This document shows, one piece after another, positions 1 through 5,547 of a stretch of 6,385 nucleotides of DNA. The notes beneath the pieces are model-generated. The model did no database searches, was not told the DNA's origin, and saw only the letters and a program-made list of their open reading frames with translations. The translations under genes and the position numbers were made by a program. Positions within the stretch are counted from its first letter, which is position 1; every line of letters begins with the position of its first letter. This stretch comes from Pseudobdellovibrionaceae bacterium (GTDB lineage: Bacteria > Bdellovibrionota > Bdellovibrionia > Bdellovibrionales > JAMPXM01). The stretch covers positions 1 to 6,385 of the forward strand of contig CAJYIL010000403.1 in assembly GCA_913774795.1 (NCBI GenBank), given 5' to 3'.

Positions 1-1138
1 TTTCGGCTTCGTTCATGCCGCGCGAAGTGAGTGCGGGAGTACCAATGCGAATGCCGCTTGTGACAAACGGCGAACGCTTTTCATTCGGAACCGTGTTTTT
101 GTTGACGGTGATACCGGCTTTATCCAGCGCGATCTCGGCGTCTTTGCCGGTGATGTCTTTTGACGAGAGGTCGACCAAGATGAGGTGATTGTCGGTGCCG
201 CCCGTTACGAGATCAAAGCCTTCGGCGAGAACGGCCTCGGCCAACGCTTTTGCGTTTCTAACGATTTGCTCGCAATAAGTCTTAAAACTCGGTTGAAGCG
301 CTTCGTGAAATGCGACGGCTTTAGCCGCGATCACGTGCTCGAGTGGGCCCCCTTGAATGCCCGGGAAAATCTTCGAGTTGATTTTTTTGCTGTTCGCTTC
401 GGATGTCAGAATCATTCCTCCGCGCGGCCCCCGAAGCGTCTTGTGAGTCGTCGTCGTGATGTAATCGGCGAAGCCCACAGGTGATGCGTGAACACCAGTC
501 GCGACAAGACCTGCGAAGTGAGCCATGTCGACCAGAAGTTGCGCGCCTGTCTCTTTCGCGATCTCGGCAAACTTCGCGAAATCGAGAGTCCGCGGGTAAG
601 CCGAGTAGCCAGCGATAATGAGCTTCGGTTTTGTTTCGAGAGCTCGCTCACGAATCGTATCGAAGCTGATCCGGTGAGTTTTGGGATCGAGACCGTAGCT
701 GGCAACTTTGAACATCGTGCCGGAAAAGTTCACGGGCGATCCGTGCGTCAAGTGACCACCGTGAGAGAGATCCATGCCGAGCACGGTGTCGCCGAGATTC
801 ATGGCGGCGAGGTACACCGCCATATTCGCTTGGGAACCTGAGTGCGGTTGAACGTTGGCGTGCTCAACACCGAAGAGCTTTTTTGCGCGGTCGATCGCGA
901 GTTGTTCGATCTTATCAACGAATTCGCAACCGCCGTAATAACGCTTCGTCGGGTAACCCTCGGCGTATTTGTTGGTTAAGATTGAACCTTGGGCTTCCAT
1001 GACCGCTTTTGAGACGTAGTTCTCTGATGCGATCATCTCGAGACCGAATTTTTGACGGTCGGCTTCTTTTGCGAGCCATGCCGTGAGTTCGGGATCGGTT
1101 GAGGCCAGCGCAGTCGTGGTGGTGACGGTTTCGTTCAT
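1..1138 (-). CDS. glyA: Serine hydroxymethyltransferase, C-terminus cut by window edge
   Basis: This cytosolic PLP enzyme interconverts serine plus tetrahydrofolate with glycine plus 5,10-methylenetetrahydrofolate, and is the main supplier of one-carbon units. The frame is open for 379 codons from ATG 1136-1138 to the window edge; the family is about 415-420 residues, so roughly 40 C-terminal residues are missing. The PLP-binding lysine is K233 in THKTLRGPRGG (E. coli K229), and D204 and H207 in VDMAHFAGLV correspond to E. coli D200 and H203. The N-terminal NKYAEGYPTKRYYGG and HSGSQAN motifs are intact. An AGGA Shine-Dalgarno sequence lies about 8 nt before the ATG, inside the end of rpiB. 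The rpiB stop is only 2 nt upstream, so the two are almost certainly cotranscribed and probably translationally coupled. Assignment is secure. Confidence 0.97.
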   Translation of the reverse strand, partial: MNETVTTTTALASTDPELTAWLAKEADRQKFGLEMIASENYVSKAVMEAQGSILTNKYAEGYPTKRYYGGCEFVDKIEQLAIDRAKKLFGVEHANVQPHSGSQANMAVYLAAMNLGDTVLGMDLSHGGHLTHGSPVNFSGTMFKVASYGLDPKTHRISFDTIRERALETKPKLIIAGYSAYPRTLDFAKFAEIAKETGAQLLVDMAHFAGLVATGVHASPVGFADYITTTTHKTLRGPRGGMILTSEANSKKINSKIFPGIQGGPLEHVIAAKAVAFHEALQPSFKTYCEQIVRNAKALAEAVLAEGFDLVTGGTDNHLILVDLSSKDITGKDAEIALDKAGITVNKNTVPNEKRSPFVTSGIRIGTPALTSRGMNEAE

Positions 1139-1140
1139 GA

Positions 1141-1587
1141 TTAACATCCTGTCGGGGGAGCATTGAGTTTGCCAACTCGAGTGGCGTGGCGTCCGCCTTC
1201 GAATTCGGTCGTCAGAAAAACATCGAGCATTTTAGCCGCGTCTTCGGTCGACGTAAATCGCGAGGCCAAGCACAAGACGTTGGCGTCGTTGTGAGTGCGG
1301 GCTAACGTTGCGATTGCCGGCATCCAGGCCAGTGCGGCGCGAACCTGCGGGAATCGGTTGGCGCCGATCATCATGCCTTGCCCGCTTCCACAGATCAGGA
1401 CTCCGCGATCGTGATCGCCTTTGATTTGGCTTGCGAGCTTAAACGCAAAATCGGGGTAGTCGACGCGGTCGGCGTTGGTTGGACCGAGATCTTCCCAGGG
1501 CAAATCAGGGCGCAGTTTTTTAAGTTGTTCTTTGAGTTCAAAACCAGCGTGATCGGCCGCAATGAAGAGACGCTTCGGGTTCGCCAT
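1141..1587 (-). CDS. rpiB: Ribose-5-phosphate isomerase B (148 aa)
   Basis: RpiB interconverts ribose 5-phosphate and ribulose 5-phosphate in the cytosolic non-oxidative pentose phosphate pathway (RpiB/LacA/LacB family). At 148 residues it matches the family (E. coli 149). Visible motifs are AADHAGFELK (D12, H13), CGSGQGMMIGANR with the catalytic base C66, THNDANVLCLASR with H99, and the phosphate-binding arginines R133 and R137 in GGRHATRVGKL. The chosen start is ATG 1585-1587, because homology begins at once with an RLFIAADHAGF-type strand. The frame stays open to an ATG at 1743, but that extension is low-complexity and overlaps the divergent nitroreductase gene. No clear Shine-Dalgarno sequence precedes the ATG; a promoter-like pair sits so close that a leaderless mRNA is possible. 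glyA follows after 2 nt. Confidence 0.95.
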   Translation of the reverse strand: MANPKRLFIAADHAGFELKEQLKKLRPDLPWEDLGPTNADRVDYPDFAFKLASQIKGDHDRGVLICGSGQGMMIGANRFPQVRAALAWMPAIATLARTHNDANVLCLASRFTSTEDAAKMLDVFLTTEFEGGRHATRVGKLNAPPTGC

Positions 1588-1593
1588 GGCGAA

Positions 1594-1622
1594 AGCGTAA
1601 CGTGCGGGCCGAGGCGTTTCAA
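1594..1622 (-). promoter_or_regulatory. Candidate sigma70-type promoter for rpiB-glyA
   Basis: On the minus strand TTGAAA (1617-1622) is followed by exactly 17 nt and then TACGCT (1594-1599), a weak -10 (T, A and final T match TATAAT). The distance from the -10 to the rpiB ATG is 6 nt, which would place the transcript start at or next to the start codon. This fits the absence of a ribosome binding site there. rpiB has lost contact with the fab genes, so it needs a promoter in this 111-bp gap. Inference from spacing and a good -35 only. Confidence 0.25.
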
Positions 1623-1698
1623 GCCTTCGTGCATGGCTTAACTCTGCGAGCAAAATCGCGAGGTTGCCATTATGCGGTGAGGGCGGCACTTTAAAGCC

Positions 1699-2382
1699 AT
1701 GGATTTTTTCGAAGCCGTTTCTAGACGTCGTTCCGTGCGCCATTATTCATCAACTCCGGTCCCCGAAGAAGTCATGCAGAAGGCCATCGATGCGGCTCTG
1801 CTGGCCCCGAATTCCTCGAACATGCAGACCTGGGATATCTATTGGGTGAGGTCTCCCGAAGCGCGCGAACGACTAGCGATTGCCTGCATGAATCAGGGCG
1901 CGGCTCGCACGGCCCAAGAGATCATCGTGGTCACCGCGAATGGGGCCGATTGGCGCCCGCGAAGAGATGCGGTTCTCAAAGAACCTTATGTTCAAGGGCG
2001 CCCGGACATGGTCGATTACTATTCGAAGTTGATGCCCATGATTTATGGGTTCCAGTGGCTCGCGCCTGTGAAGTGGATCGCAATCAACGTCGCCGGAATT
2101 TTTCGACCGATGCCGCGCGAAGTTTGGTGTTGGCGCGATCGTCGAGAGACGTCGGTCAAATCCGCGGCGCTTGCGTGCGAGAACTTCATGCTCGCCATCG
2201 CGGCGCAAGGTTTCGACACGTGCCCTATGGAGGGCCTCGACTCGTCACGAGTGCGCAAAATTATCGGCTGCCCTCGTTCTGCCACGATTGTGATGGCGAT
2301 TTCAGTGGGTGAAAGAACCGAGCGGGGAATTTGGGGCGAGCGTTTTCGACTTCCGCGAAGCCAGGTCGTCCACGAAATTTGA
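1699..2382 (+). CDS. Nitroreductase-family FMN flavoprotein (227 aa)
   Basis: The protein belongs to the nitroreductase superfamily of cytosolic, usually dimeric FMN enzymes that use NAD(P)H to reduce nitro compounds, quinones, enones or flavin; the substrate cannot be read from the sequence. The N-terminal FMN phosphate motif is RRRSVRHYSS (residues 9-18). The next signature is APNSSNMQTWDIYWV (36-50), the SSxNxQPW-type loop with T replacing the usual P. The C-terminal half has the helix AALACENFMLAIAAQGFDTC (156-175) and the flavin-side strand IVMAISVGERTERG (197-210). The central part (about 84-150) is rich in Trp and Arg and includes a hydrophobic stretch at 112-135, which could shape substrate access or membrane contact. 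ATG 1699 is the first start after an in-frame TGA at 1678; GAGGG upstream is too far away to be an ideal ribosome binding site. The gene diverges from rpiB and sits alone. Confidence 0.88.
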   Translation: MDFFEAVSRRRSVRHYSSTPVPEEVMQKAIDAALLAPNSSNMQTWDIYWVRSPEARERLAIACMNQGAARTAQEIIVVTANGADWRPRRDAVLKEPYVQGRPDMVDYYSKLMPMIYGFQWLAPVKWIAINVAGIFRPMPREVWCWRDRRETSVKSAALACENFMLAIAAQGFDTCPMEGLDSSRVRKIIGCPRSATIVMAISVGERTERGIWGERFRLPRSQVVHEI

Positions 2383-2456
2383 GCCATTTTTTTGATTCAT
2401 GCGAGCGTGCAACATAAGACTTTTGGGTCACTTCGGATTTCCCAGAGTTAGGCTAT

Positions 2457-2530
2457 GGCCGACGCATTCGCTCCCTGGACTCAAAGACAGTAGCGAGGAC
2501 AGTCGTGGATGTGTAAGTTAAGTGTAAATC
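2457..2530 (+). ncRNA. Candidate structured leader or small RNA
   Basis: The 190-bp gap between the nitroreductase stop and the next ATG contains a nested fold. CGAC 2460-2463 pairs with GTCG 2502-2505, TCGCT 2468-2472 with AGCGA 2492-2496, and CTG 2475-2477 with CAG 2488-2490, leaving the apical loop GACTCAAAGA. An intrinsic terminator follows at 2532. Leader fold plus terminator is the layout of either a short independent RNA of about 100 nt or an attenuated 5' leader of the following gene. I recognise no known riboswitch or sRNA consensus and no convincing promoter. The stems are short, so the fold could be chance. Confidence 0.3.
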
Positions 2531-2531
2531 G

Positions 2532-2555
2532 ACCGGCTGCTCGGGCCGGTTTTTT
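2532..2555 (+). terminator. Rho-independent terminator just before the coiled-coil gene
   Basis: ACCGGC (2532-2537) and GCCGGT (2545-2550) form a perfect GC-rich 6-bp stem with a 7-nt loop, followed by a run of six T (2550-2555). This is a textbook plus-strand intrinsic terminator. It ends only 17 nt before the ATG at 2573, leaving no room for a promoter between it and the gene. It may end nitroreductase transcripts, or act as an attenuator for the downstream gene. Confidence 0.8.
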
Positions 2556-2572
2556 ACGACTTGAGGAACTCC

Positions 2573-2959
2573 ATGACTGATCTTTTAAAAGTGCTCCAAT
2601 CTGGTGATCTCGCAGGACTTGAACTCGAAAAAGCGCGCGCGAGCGTCGAAGCGGCGCGGGCTGCGCTCGATGAGGCCCGGGTCAAATTCGAATTTGCAAA
2701 GCAGTCATTCGAGGACGTCGTGACGGCGGCAGAAGAAGTCGGTCTTCCTCGCGCAAAATTCAAAAAGCTCATCGAAGAGCGCACGGCTGGCCTATGGACG
2801 TCCGGGCTCGTCACGGACCTTGGTGCAACCGCAGCCCCAAAAGCACCAAAGGCCCCTCGTGCGTCGAAGAAAAAAGCGGAAGAGGATTTTTCGGCTGATG
2901 CCGGCAACGTCATCGACTTCGAAACGCCAACAGCGACGGAAGTCGAGTTCGCGAACTAA
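2573..2959 (+). CDS. Uncharacterised 128-aa coiled-coil protein
   Basis: I do not recognise this protein. The start is ATG 2573, with GAGGA at 2563-2567 five nt upstream; a TTG at 2561 in the same frame overlaps that site and is unlikely. Residues about 14-56 are strongly helical and rich in Ala, Glu, Lys and Arg in heptad-like order, predicting a coiled coil. A compact segment follows (GLPRAKFKKLIEERTAGLW, 57-75) with the only Trp. Residues 85-101 are a basic Ala/Pro/Lys linker (APKAPKAPRASKKK), and 103-128 form an acidic tail. There is no Cys or His, no signal peptide and no membrane segment; net charge is about -5. Coding is supported by the good ribosome site, the flanking terminators and the sensible composition. 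A cytosolic oligomer, possibly nucleic-acid or nucleoid associated because of the basic linker, is a guess only. It lies alone, convergent with fabF. Confidence 0.8.
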   Translation: MTDLLKVLQSGDLAGLELEKARASVEAARAALDEARVKFEFAKQSFEDVVTAAEEVGLPRAKFKKLIEERTAGLWTSGLVTDLGATAAPKAPKAPRASKKKAEEDFSADAGNVIDFETPTATEVEFAN

Positions 2960-2990
2960 ACCTACACGCCCTGTCGATGCTCAGGCAATG

Positions 2991-3021
2991 AAGCCCGCTC
3001 CCGTAATGACGCGGGCTTTTT
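2991..3021 (+). terminator. Terminator between convergent genes
   Basis: AAGCCCGC (2991-2998) pairs with GCGGGCTT (3011-3018) across a 12-nt loop, and the T run extends to 3021. It lies 31 nt after the plus-strand coiled-coil gene and 2 nt past the fabF stop on the other strand. The T tract favours plus-strand termination. On the minus strand the 8-bp stem is followed by TTCATT, so weaker bidirectional use for fabF is possible. Confidence 0.85.
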
Positions 3022-3023
3022 AT

Positions 3024-4319
3024 TTAGATCTTCGAGAACGCGAGGCACGCGTTGGTGCCACCGAATCCGAACGAGTTGTTCAGGACGTGAGTGAATTTGC
3101 CGTCTCGCGCGCGGTGCGGGACATAGTCGAGATCACAGTCGTCAGACGGATTGTCGAGGTTGATCGTCGGAGGAGCAATATTCTCTTTCAATGTCATCAA
3201 CGCGAAAACCGATTCAACAGCGCCGGCTGCTCCGAGGGAGTGTCCCATCATCGATTTCGTCGATGACACCCAAAGCTTGCGCGCGTGATCGCCGAATACT
3301 GATTTAATTCCCGCTGTCTCGAGGCCGTCACCGACCGGAGTCGATGTCCCGTGCGCGTTGATGTAAGAGATATCGCTCGGATTCAAGCCCGCATCGCGAA
3401 GAGCTGATGCCATCGCTTGCGCGCCGCCGGCTCCTCCGGGAGCCGGATTCGTCATATGGTGAGCGTCTGACGATGTTCCGTAACCCGCAACTTCGCCGTA
3501 AATCTTGGCGCCACGACGAGCGGCATGTTCATAATCTTCGAGAACCAAAACTGCCGCGGCTTCTGAGAGAACGAAGCCGTCGCGATCTTTGTCGAAGGGA
3601 CGAGACGCCATTTTCGGCTGGTCGTTACGTGTGCTCAACGCTTTCATGGCAGAAAAGCCGCCGATCGCAAGTGGGGTAACGACGGCTTCAGAGCCTCCGG
3701 CGAGCATGACATCCGCCGCGCCACGACGGATGTACTCAGCCGAGTCACCGATCGCGTTCGCTCCCGATGCACATGCCGACGTCACCGCGTAATTCGGCCC
3801 TTTGAGGTTGTGTTTGATCGACACCTGACCCGACGCCAAATTGCCAATCACCTGTGGAATAAAGAACGGAGAGATTCGTGAAGGTCCTCGTGATGCGAGC
3901 GTTTGCGAAGTCTGATCGATGGCACCCAGGCCACCGATTCCGACACCAATGATCGCACCGGCGCGCGGAGAGAGTTGCTCCGTGATCGTGAGTCCTGAAT
4001 CTTTGAGAGCTTGATCAGAGCACGCCATCGCAAGTTGGATGAAGCGCTCCATTTTCTTTTGCTCTTTTTTCTCGATGTAAGTGTCAGGGTTGAAACCCTT
4101 AATCTCGCCCGCAAATCGAACATCGAACTTCGATGCGTCGAAGGCCGTGATCGTATCGATGCCGGATTGACCTTCGACCGCGTTCTTCCACGACTCTTCG
4201 AAAGTCAGGCCGAGAGGCGTGATCATACCGATTCCCGTGACGACCACACGACGCTGAGGAGCGCGGGGAGGGCGAACGAAAATGTCTTTATTTGGATGTT
4301 GGCTAGACGGAGTCGACAT
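3024..4319 (-). CDS. fabF: 3-oxoacyl-[acyl-carrier-protein] synthase II (431 aa)
   Basis: FabF (KAS II) condenses malonyl-ACP with a growing acyl-ACP, releasing CO2, in cytosolic type II fatty acid synthesis. The thiolase fold is complete: the nucleophile C183 is in VTSACASGANAI, the histidines are H323 in NAHGTSTPVGD and H360 in MMGHSLGAAGA, K355 is in SSTKSMMGH, and the glycine-rich end is NNSFGFGGTNACLAF. Start ATG 4317-4319 is backed by AAAGGA 6 nt upstream. Compared with E. coli FabF (413 aa), where the first strand begins almost at the N-terminus, this protein carries about 22 extra residues (Pro-, Arg- and Gln-rich) before RRVVVTGIGMITPLG. The gene lies 170 bp after acpP, its ACP partner. 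The active residues favour FabF over FabB or a chain-length factor. Assignment is secure. Confidence 0.96.
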   Translation of the reverse strand: MSTPSSQHPNKDIFVRPPRAPQRRVVVTGIGMITPLGLTFEESWKNAVEGQSGIDTITAFDASKFDVRFAGEIKGFNPDTYIEKKEQKKMERFIQLAMACSDQALKDSGLTITEQLSPRAGAIIGVGIGGLGAIDQTSQTLASRGPSRISPFFIPQVIGNLASGQVSIKHNLKGPNYAVTSACASGANAIGDSAEYIRRGAADVMLAGGSEAVVTPLAIGGFSAMKALSTRNDQPKMASRPFDKDRDGFVLSEAAAVLVLEDYEHAARRGAKIYGEVAGYGTSSDAHHMTNPAPGGAGGAQAMASALRDAGLNPSDISYINAHGTSTPVGDGLETAGIKSVFGDHARKLWVSSTKSMMGHSLGAAGAVESVFALMTLKENIAPPTINLDNPSDDCDLDYVPHRARDGKFTHVLNNSFGFGGTNACLAFSKI

Positions 4320-4338
4320 TCGAGATCCTTTCGAAAGT

Positions 4339-4363
4339 CACAAAGCGCGGCAACGCGTTTGTG
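4339..4363 (-). promoter_or_regulatory. Stem-loop in the fabF 5' leader
   Basis: On the transcript, CACAAA then CGCG pair with CGCG and TTTGTG, giving ten base pairs with one bulged C and a UUGC tetraloop. The hairpin ends 7 nt before the fabF ribosome binding site AAAGGA (4326-4331). It could set mRNA stability or ribosome access for fabF separately from acpP. No T run follows, so it is not a terminator. Confidence 0.5.
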
Positions 4364-4459
4364 AATGCGAGCGTCGTTGGTCGGCGCAGGCCGCATGAGA
4401 CGACATCTACGCCGAGAGGAGATGCGACTCCCGCGGAAGCGCGCGCGTTTGCGCGTGCT

Positions 4460-4480
4460 CCACGCGAGTGGATCGCGTGG
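4460..4480 (-). promoter_or_regulatory. Perfect 8-bp hairpin after acpP
   Basis: CCACGCGA and TCGCGTGG are exact reverse complements around a 5-nt loop, starting 9 nt after the acpP stop. On the minus strand the next bases are AGCACGCGC, without a T tract, so a classic intrinsic terminator is not supported. A 3' stabiliser that protects abundant acpP mRNA, or a processing site between acpP and fabF, is a reasonable inference. Confidence 0.5.
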
Positions 4481-4489
4481 ACAAGCGGA

Positions 4490-4732
4490 TTACGCTTTGC
4501 CTTTAGCTTGAAGGTAGTTCGAAACGTCGCCGACAGTTTTCAACTTCTCAGCGTCTTCGTCTGGGATTTCGATGCCAAACTCTTCTTCCATCGCCATGAC
4601 AAGTTCAACGATATCGAGCGAATCTGCGCCCAAGTCGTCGATGAACGAAGCTTCGATTTTTACACGGTCTGGATCTACGCCGAGTTGCTCAACGATCACT
4701 TCTTTTACTTTTGGTTGAACAGTCGTCATCAT
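4490..4732 (-). CDS. acpP: Acyl carrier protein (80 aa)
   Basis: AcpP is the small acidic four-helix cytosolic carrier that holds growing acyl chains on a 4'-phosphopantetheine arm and is the substrate form for FabD, FabG and FabF. The attachment serine is S38 in the GADSLD motif, and the helix II recognition face IVELVMAMEEEFGIEI follows. Length is normal (E. coli 78). Two ATGs stand in tandem; AAAGGA (4741-4746) lies 8 nt before the first (4730-4732), which I take as the start. The mature protein would differ by one Met if the second is used. The gene is 60 bp after fabG and 170 bp before fabF. Assignment is secure. Confidence 0.97.
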   Translation of the reverse strand: MMTTVQPKVKEVIVEQLGVDPDRVKIEASFIDDLGADSLDIVELVMAMEEEFGIEIPDEDAEKLKTVGDVSNYLQAKGKA

Positions 4733-4746
4733 CTTTATGGTCCTTT

Positions 4747-4766
4747 CGTCTCTACACTAGGAGACG
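4747..4766 (-). promoter_or_regulatory. Hairpin abutting the acpP ribosome binding site
   Basis: CGTCTC (4747-4752) and GAGACG (4761-4766) are exact reverse complements around an 8-nt loop. On the minus-strand transcript the stem is followed with no gap by AAAGGA, the acpP Shine-Dalgarno sequence. It lies in the AT-rich 60-nt gap after fabG. A role in translation control or RNA processing that lets acpP be made in excess over its operon partners is an inference; the geometry is seen directly. Confidence 0.5.
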
Positions 4767-4792
4767 TGTTGTTAAACTAAATTAAATTACAA

Positions 4793-5533
4793 TCACATGT
4801 ACATACCACCGTTCACACTCAAAGTGTGACCGGTGATGTATTTCGCTTCGTCCGAGAGCAAGAACGACACGGCATTGGCCACGTCGTCGACGTCACCCAA
4901 CGTGCCGAGCGGAACTTTCGACAAAATCGCGGCCTTTGCCTGCTCGGTCATAGCATCGGTCATATCAGTGACGATGAAGCCCGGAGCGACACAGTTCACG
5001 CGAATCGAGCGCGAACCGATTTCTTGCGCTACCGATTTCGAGAAGCCTTCTGTTCCGGCTTTCGAGGCGGCGTAGTTCGATTGGCCCGCGTTGCCCATCT
5101 CGCCAATGACCGAAGTGATATTCACGATCGATCCTGAGCGAGCTTTGAGCATCATCTTCGCGGCCGCACGCGTGCAGAGGAAGGTGCCTTTCAAGTTCGT
5201 GTCGAGCACGGCTTGAAAATCGTCGGTTTTCATTCGAAGCAAAAGTTGGTCACGCGTGACGCCCGCGTTATTCACGAGGCCGTCGATGCGTCCCCATTTC
5301 GCAGAAATCTCTTCGAAGGCAGAAGCGACCGAGGCTTCGTCGGCGATATCGAGTTTCAGAAGAAGATGCCCATCACCTTTGAGCGAACCGACCACTTGCT
5401 AAGCTGAGCCGGGGTTCGTTGCGTAGGTGACGGCGACGGATGCGCCCTCTTCTGCGAGTTTGCGTGCGATGCCAGCGCCGATTCCGCGCGAGGAGCCCGT
5501 GACCAAAATTTTCTTACCCGCAAAGCGACTCAA
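4793..5533 (-). CDS. fabG: 3-oxoacyl-ACP reductase with an in-frame TAG at codon 45
   Basis: FabG is the NADPH-dependent short-chain dehydrogenase that reduces 3-oxoacyl-ACP in each elongation round. The frame from TTG 5531-5533 to TGA gives 246 positions (E. coli FabG 244). It starts MSRFAGKKILVTGSSRGIG, with the TGxxxGIG cofactor motif at 12-19. NNAGVTRD is at 88-95, and the catalytic residues S141, Y154 and K158 (ITS, NYAASK) are present, with CVAPGF and the C-terminal VNGGMYM. Codon 45 (5399-5401) is TAG. The frame is continuous before and after, so this is one base substitution, not an indel. Restarting at GTG 5393-5395 would give 200 residues without the cofactor-binding loop and is unlikely to be active. 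fabD ends 12 nt upstream, and acpP follows after 60 bp. Whether full protein is made (error in sequence, suppression, or true loss) cannot be decided here. Confidence 0.85.
5399..5401 (-). other. In-frame amber codon inside fabG
   Basis: Minus-strand codons read GGC TCA GCT TAG CAA GTG GTC, that is G-S-A-stop-Q-V-V. The site falls between the second beta strand of the Rossmann fold and the KLDIAD strand, a variable surface region in SDR reductases. One base change from CAG, AAG or GAG would explain it. All other complete genes here end in TAA or TGA. Confidence 0.9.
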
Positions 5534-5543
5534 AATTTTTCAA

Positions 5544-5547
5544 CCTT
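5544..5547 (-). promoter_or_regulatory. fabG ribosome binding site supporting a TTG start
   Basis: AAGG on the minus strand overlaps the fabD stop (TAAGG) and lies 10 nt before TTG 5531-5533. TTG is the only usual start codon between the upstream in-frame TGA (5540-5542) and the TGSSRGIG motif that leaves the normal FabG N-terminus. The stop/ribosome-site overlap implies translational coupling of fabG to fabD. Confidence 0.6.

Noticed and set aside
185..841. Open frames on both strands overlapping glyA (185-484, 488-841, 412-705)
   Set aside because: They lie in other frames of a secure glyA gene, have arginine-rich low-information products and no plausible ribosome sites.
1588..1743. Longer rpiB starting at ATG 1743
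   Set aside because: The extra 52 residues have no family counterpart, overlap the divergent nitroreductase start and would make the protein far longer than RpiB enzymes.
1588..3023. Transposon or phage remnant in the inverted segment
   Set aside because: I saw no transposase or integrase fragment, terminal inverted repeats or target duplication at the edges.
2820..3266. Plus-strand frame spanning the end of the coiled-coil gene and the end of fabF
   Set aside because: It runs across a terminator and two better-supported genes in other frames, and its product is basic and low-information.
4305..4396. Upstream ORF (ATG 4394-4396, minus strand) of about 28 codons overlapping the fabF start
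   Set aside because: It has no Shine-Dalgarno sequence and no recognisable product; its length is within chance.
4361..4780. Plus-strand frame opposite acpP
   Set aside because: It is the complement of the secure acpP gene and its flanks, without a ribosome site or family match.
4793..5395. FabG as a normal 200-aa protein starting at GTG 5393-5395
   Set aside because: This drops the TGSSRGIG cofactor loop, which is present in frame upstream. The full-length frame with an in-frame TAG explains the sequence better.
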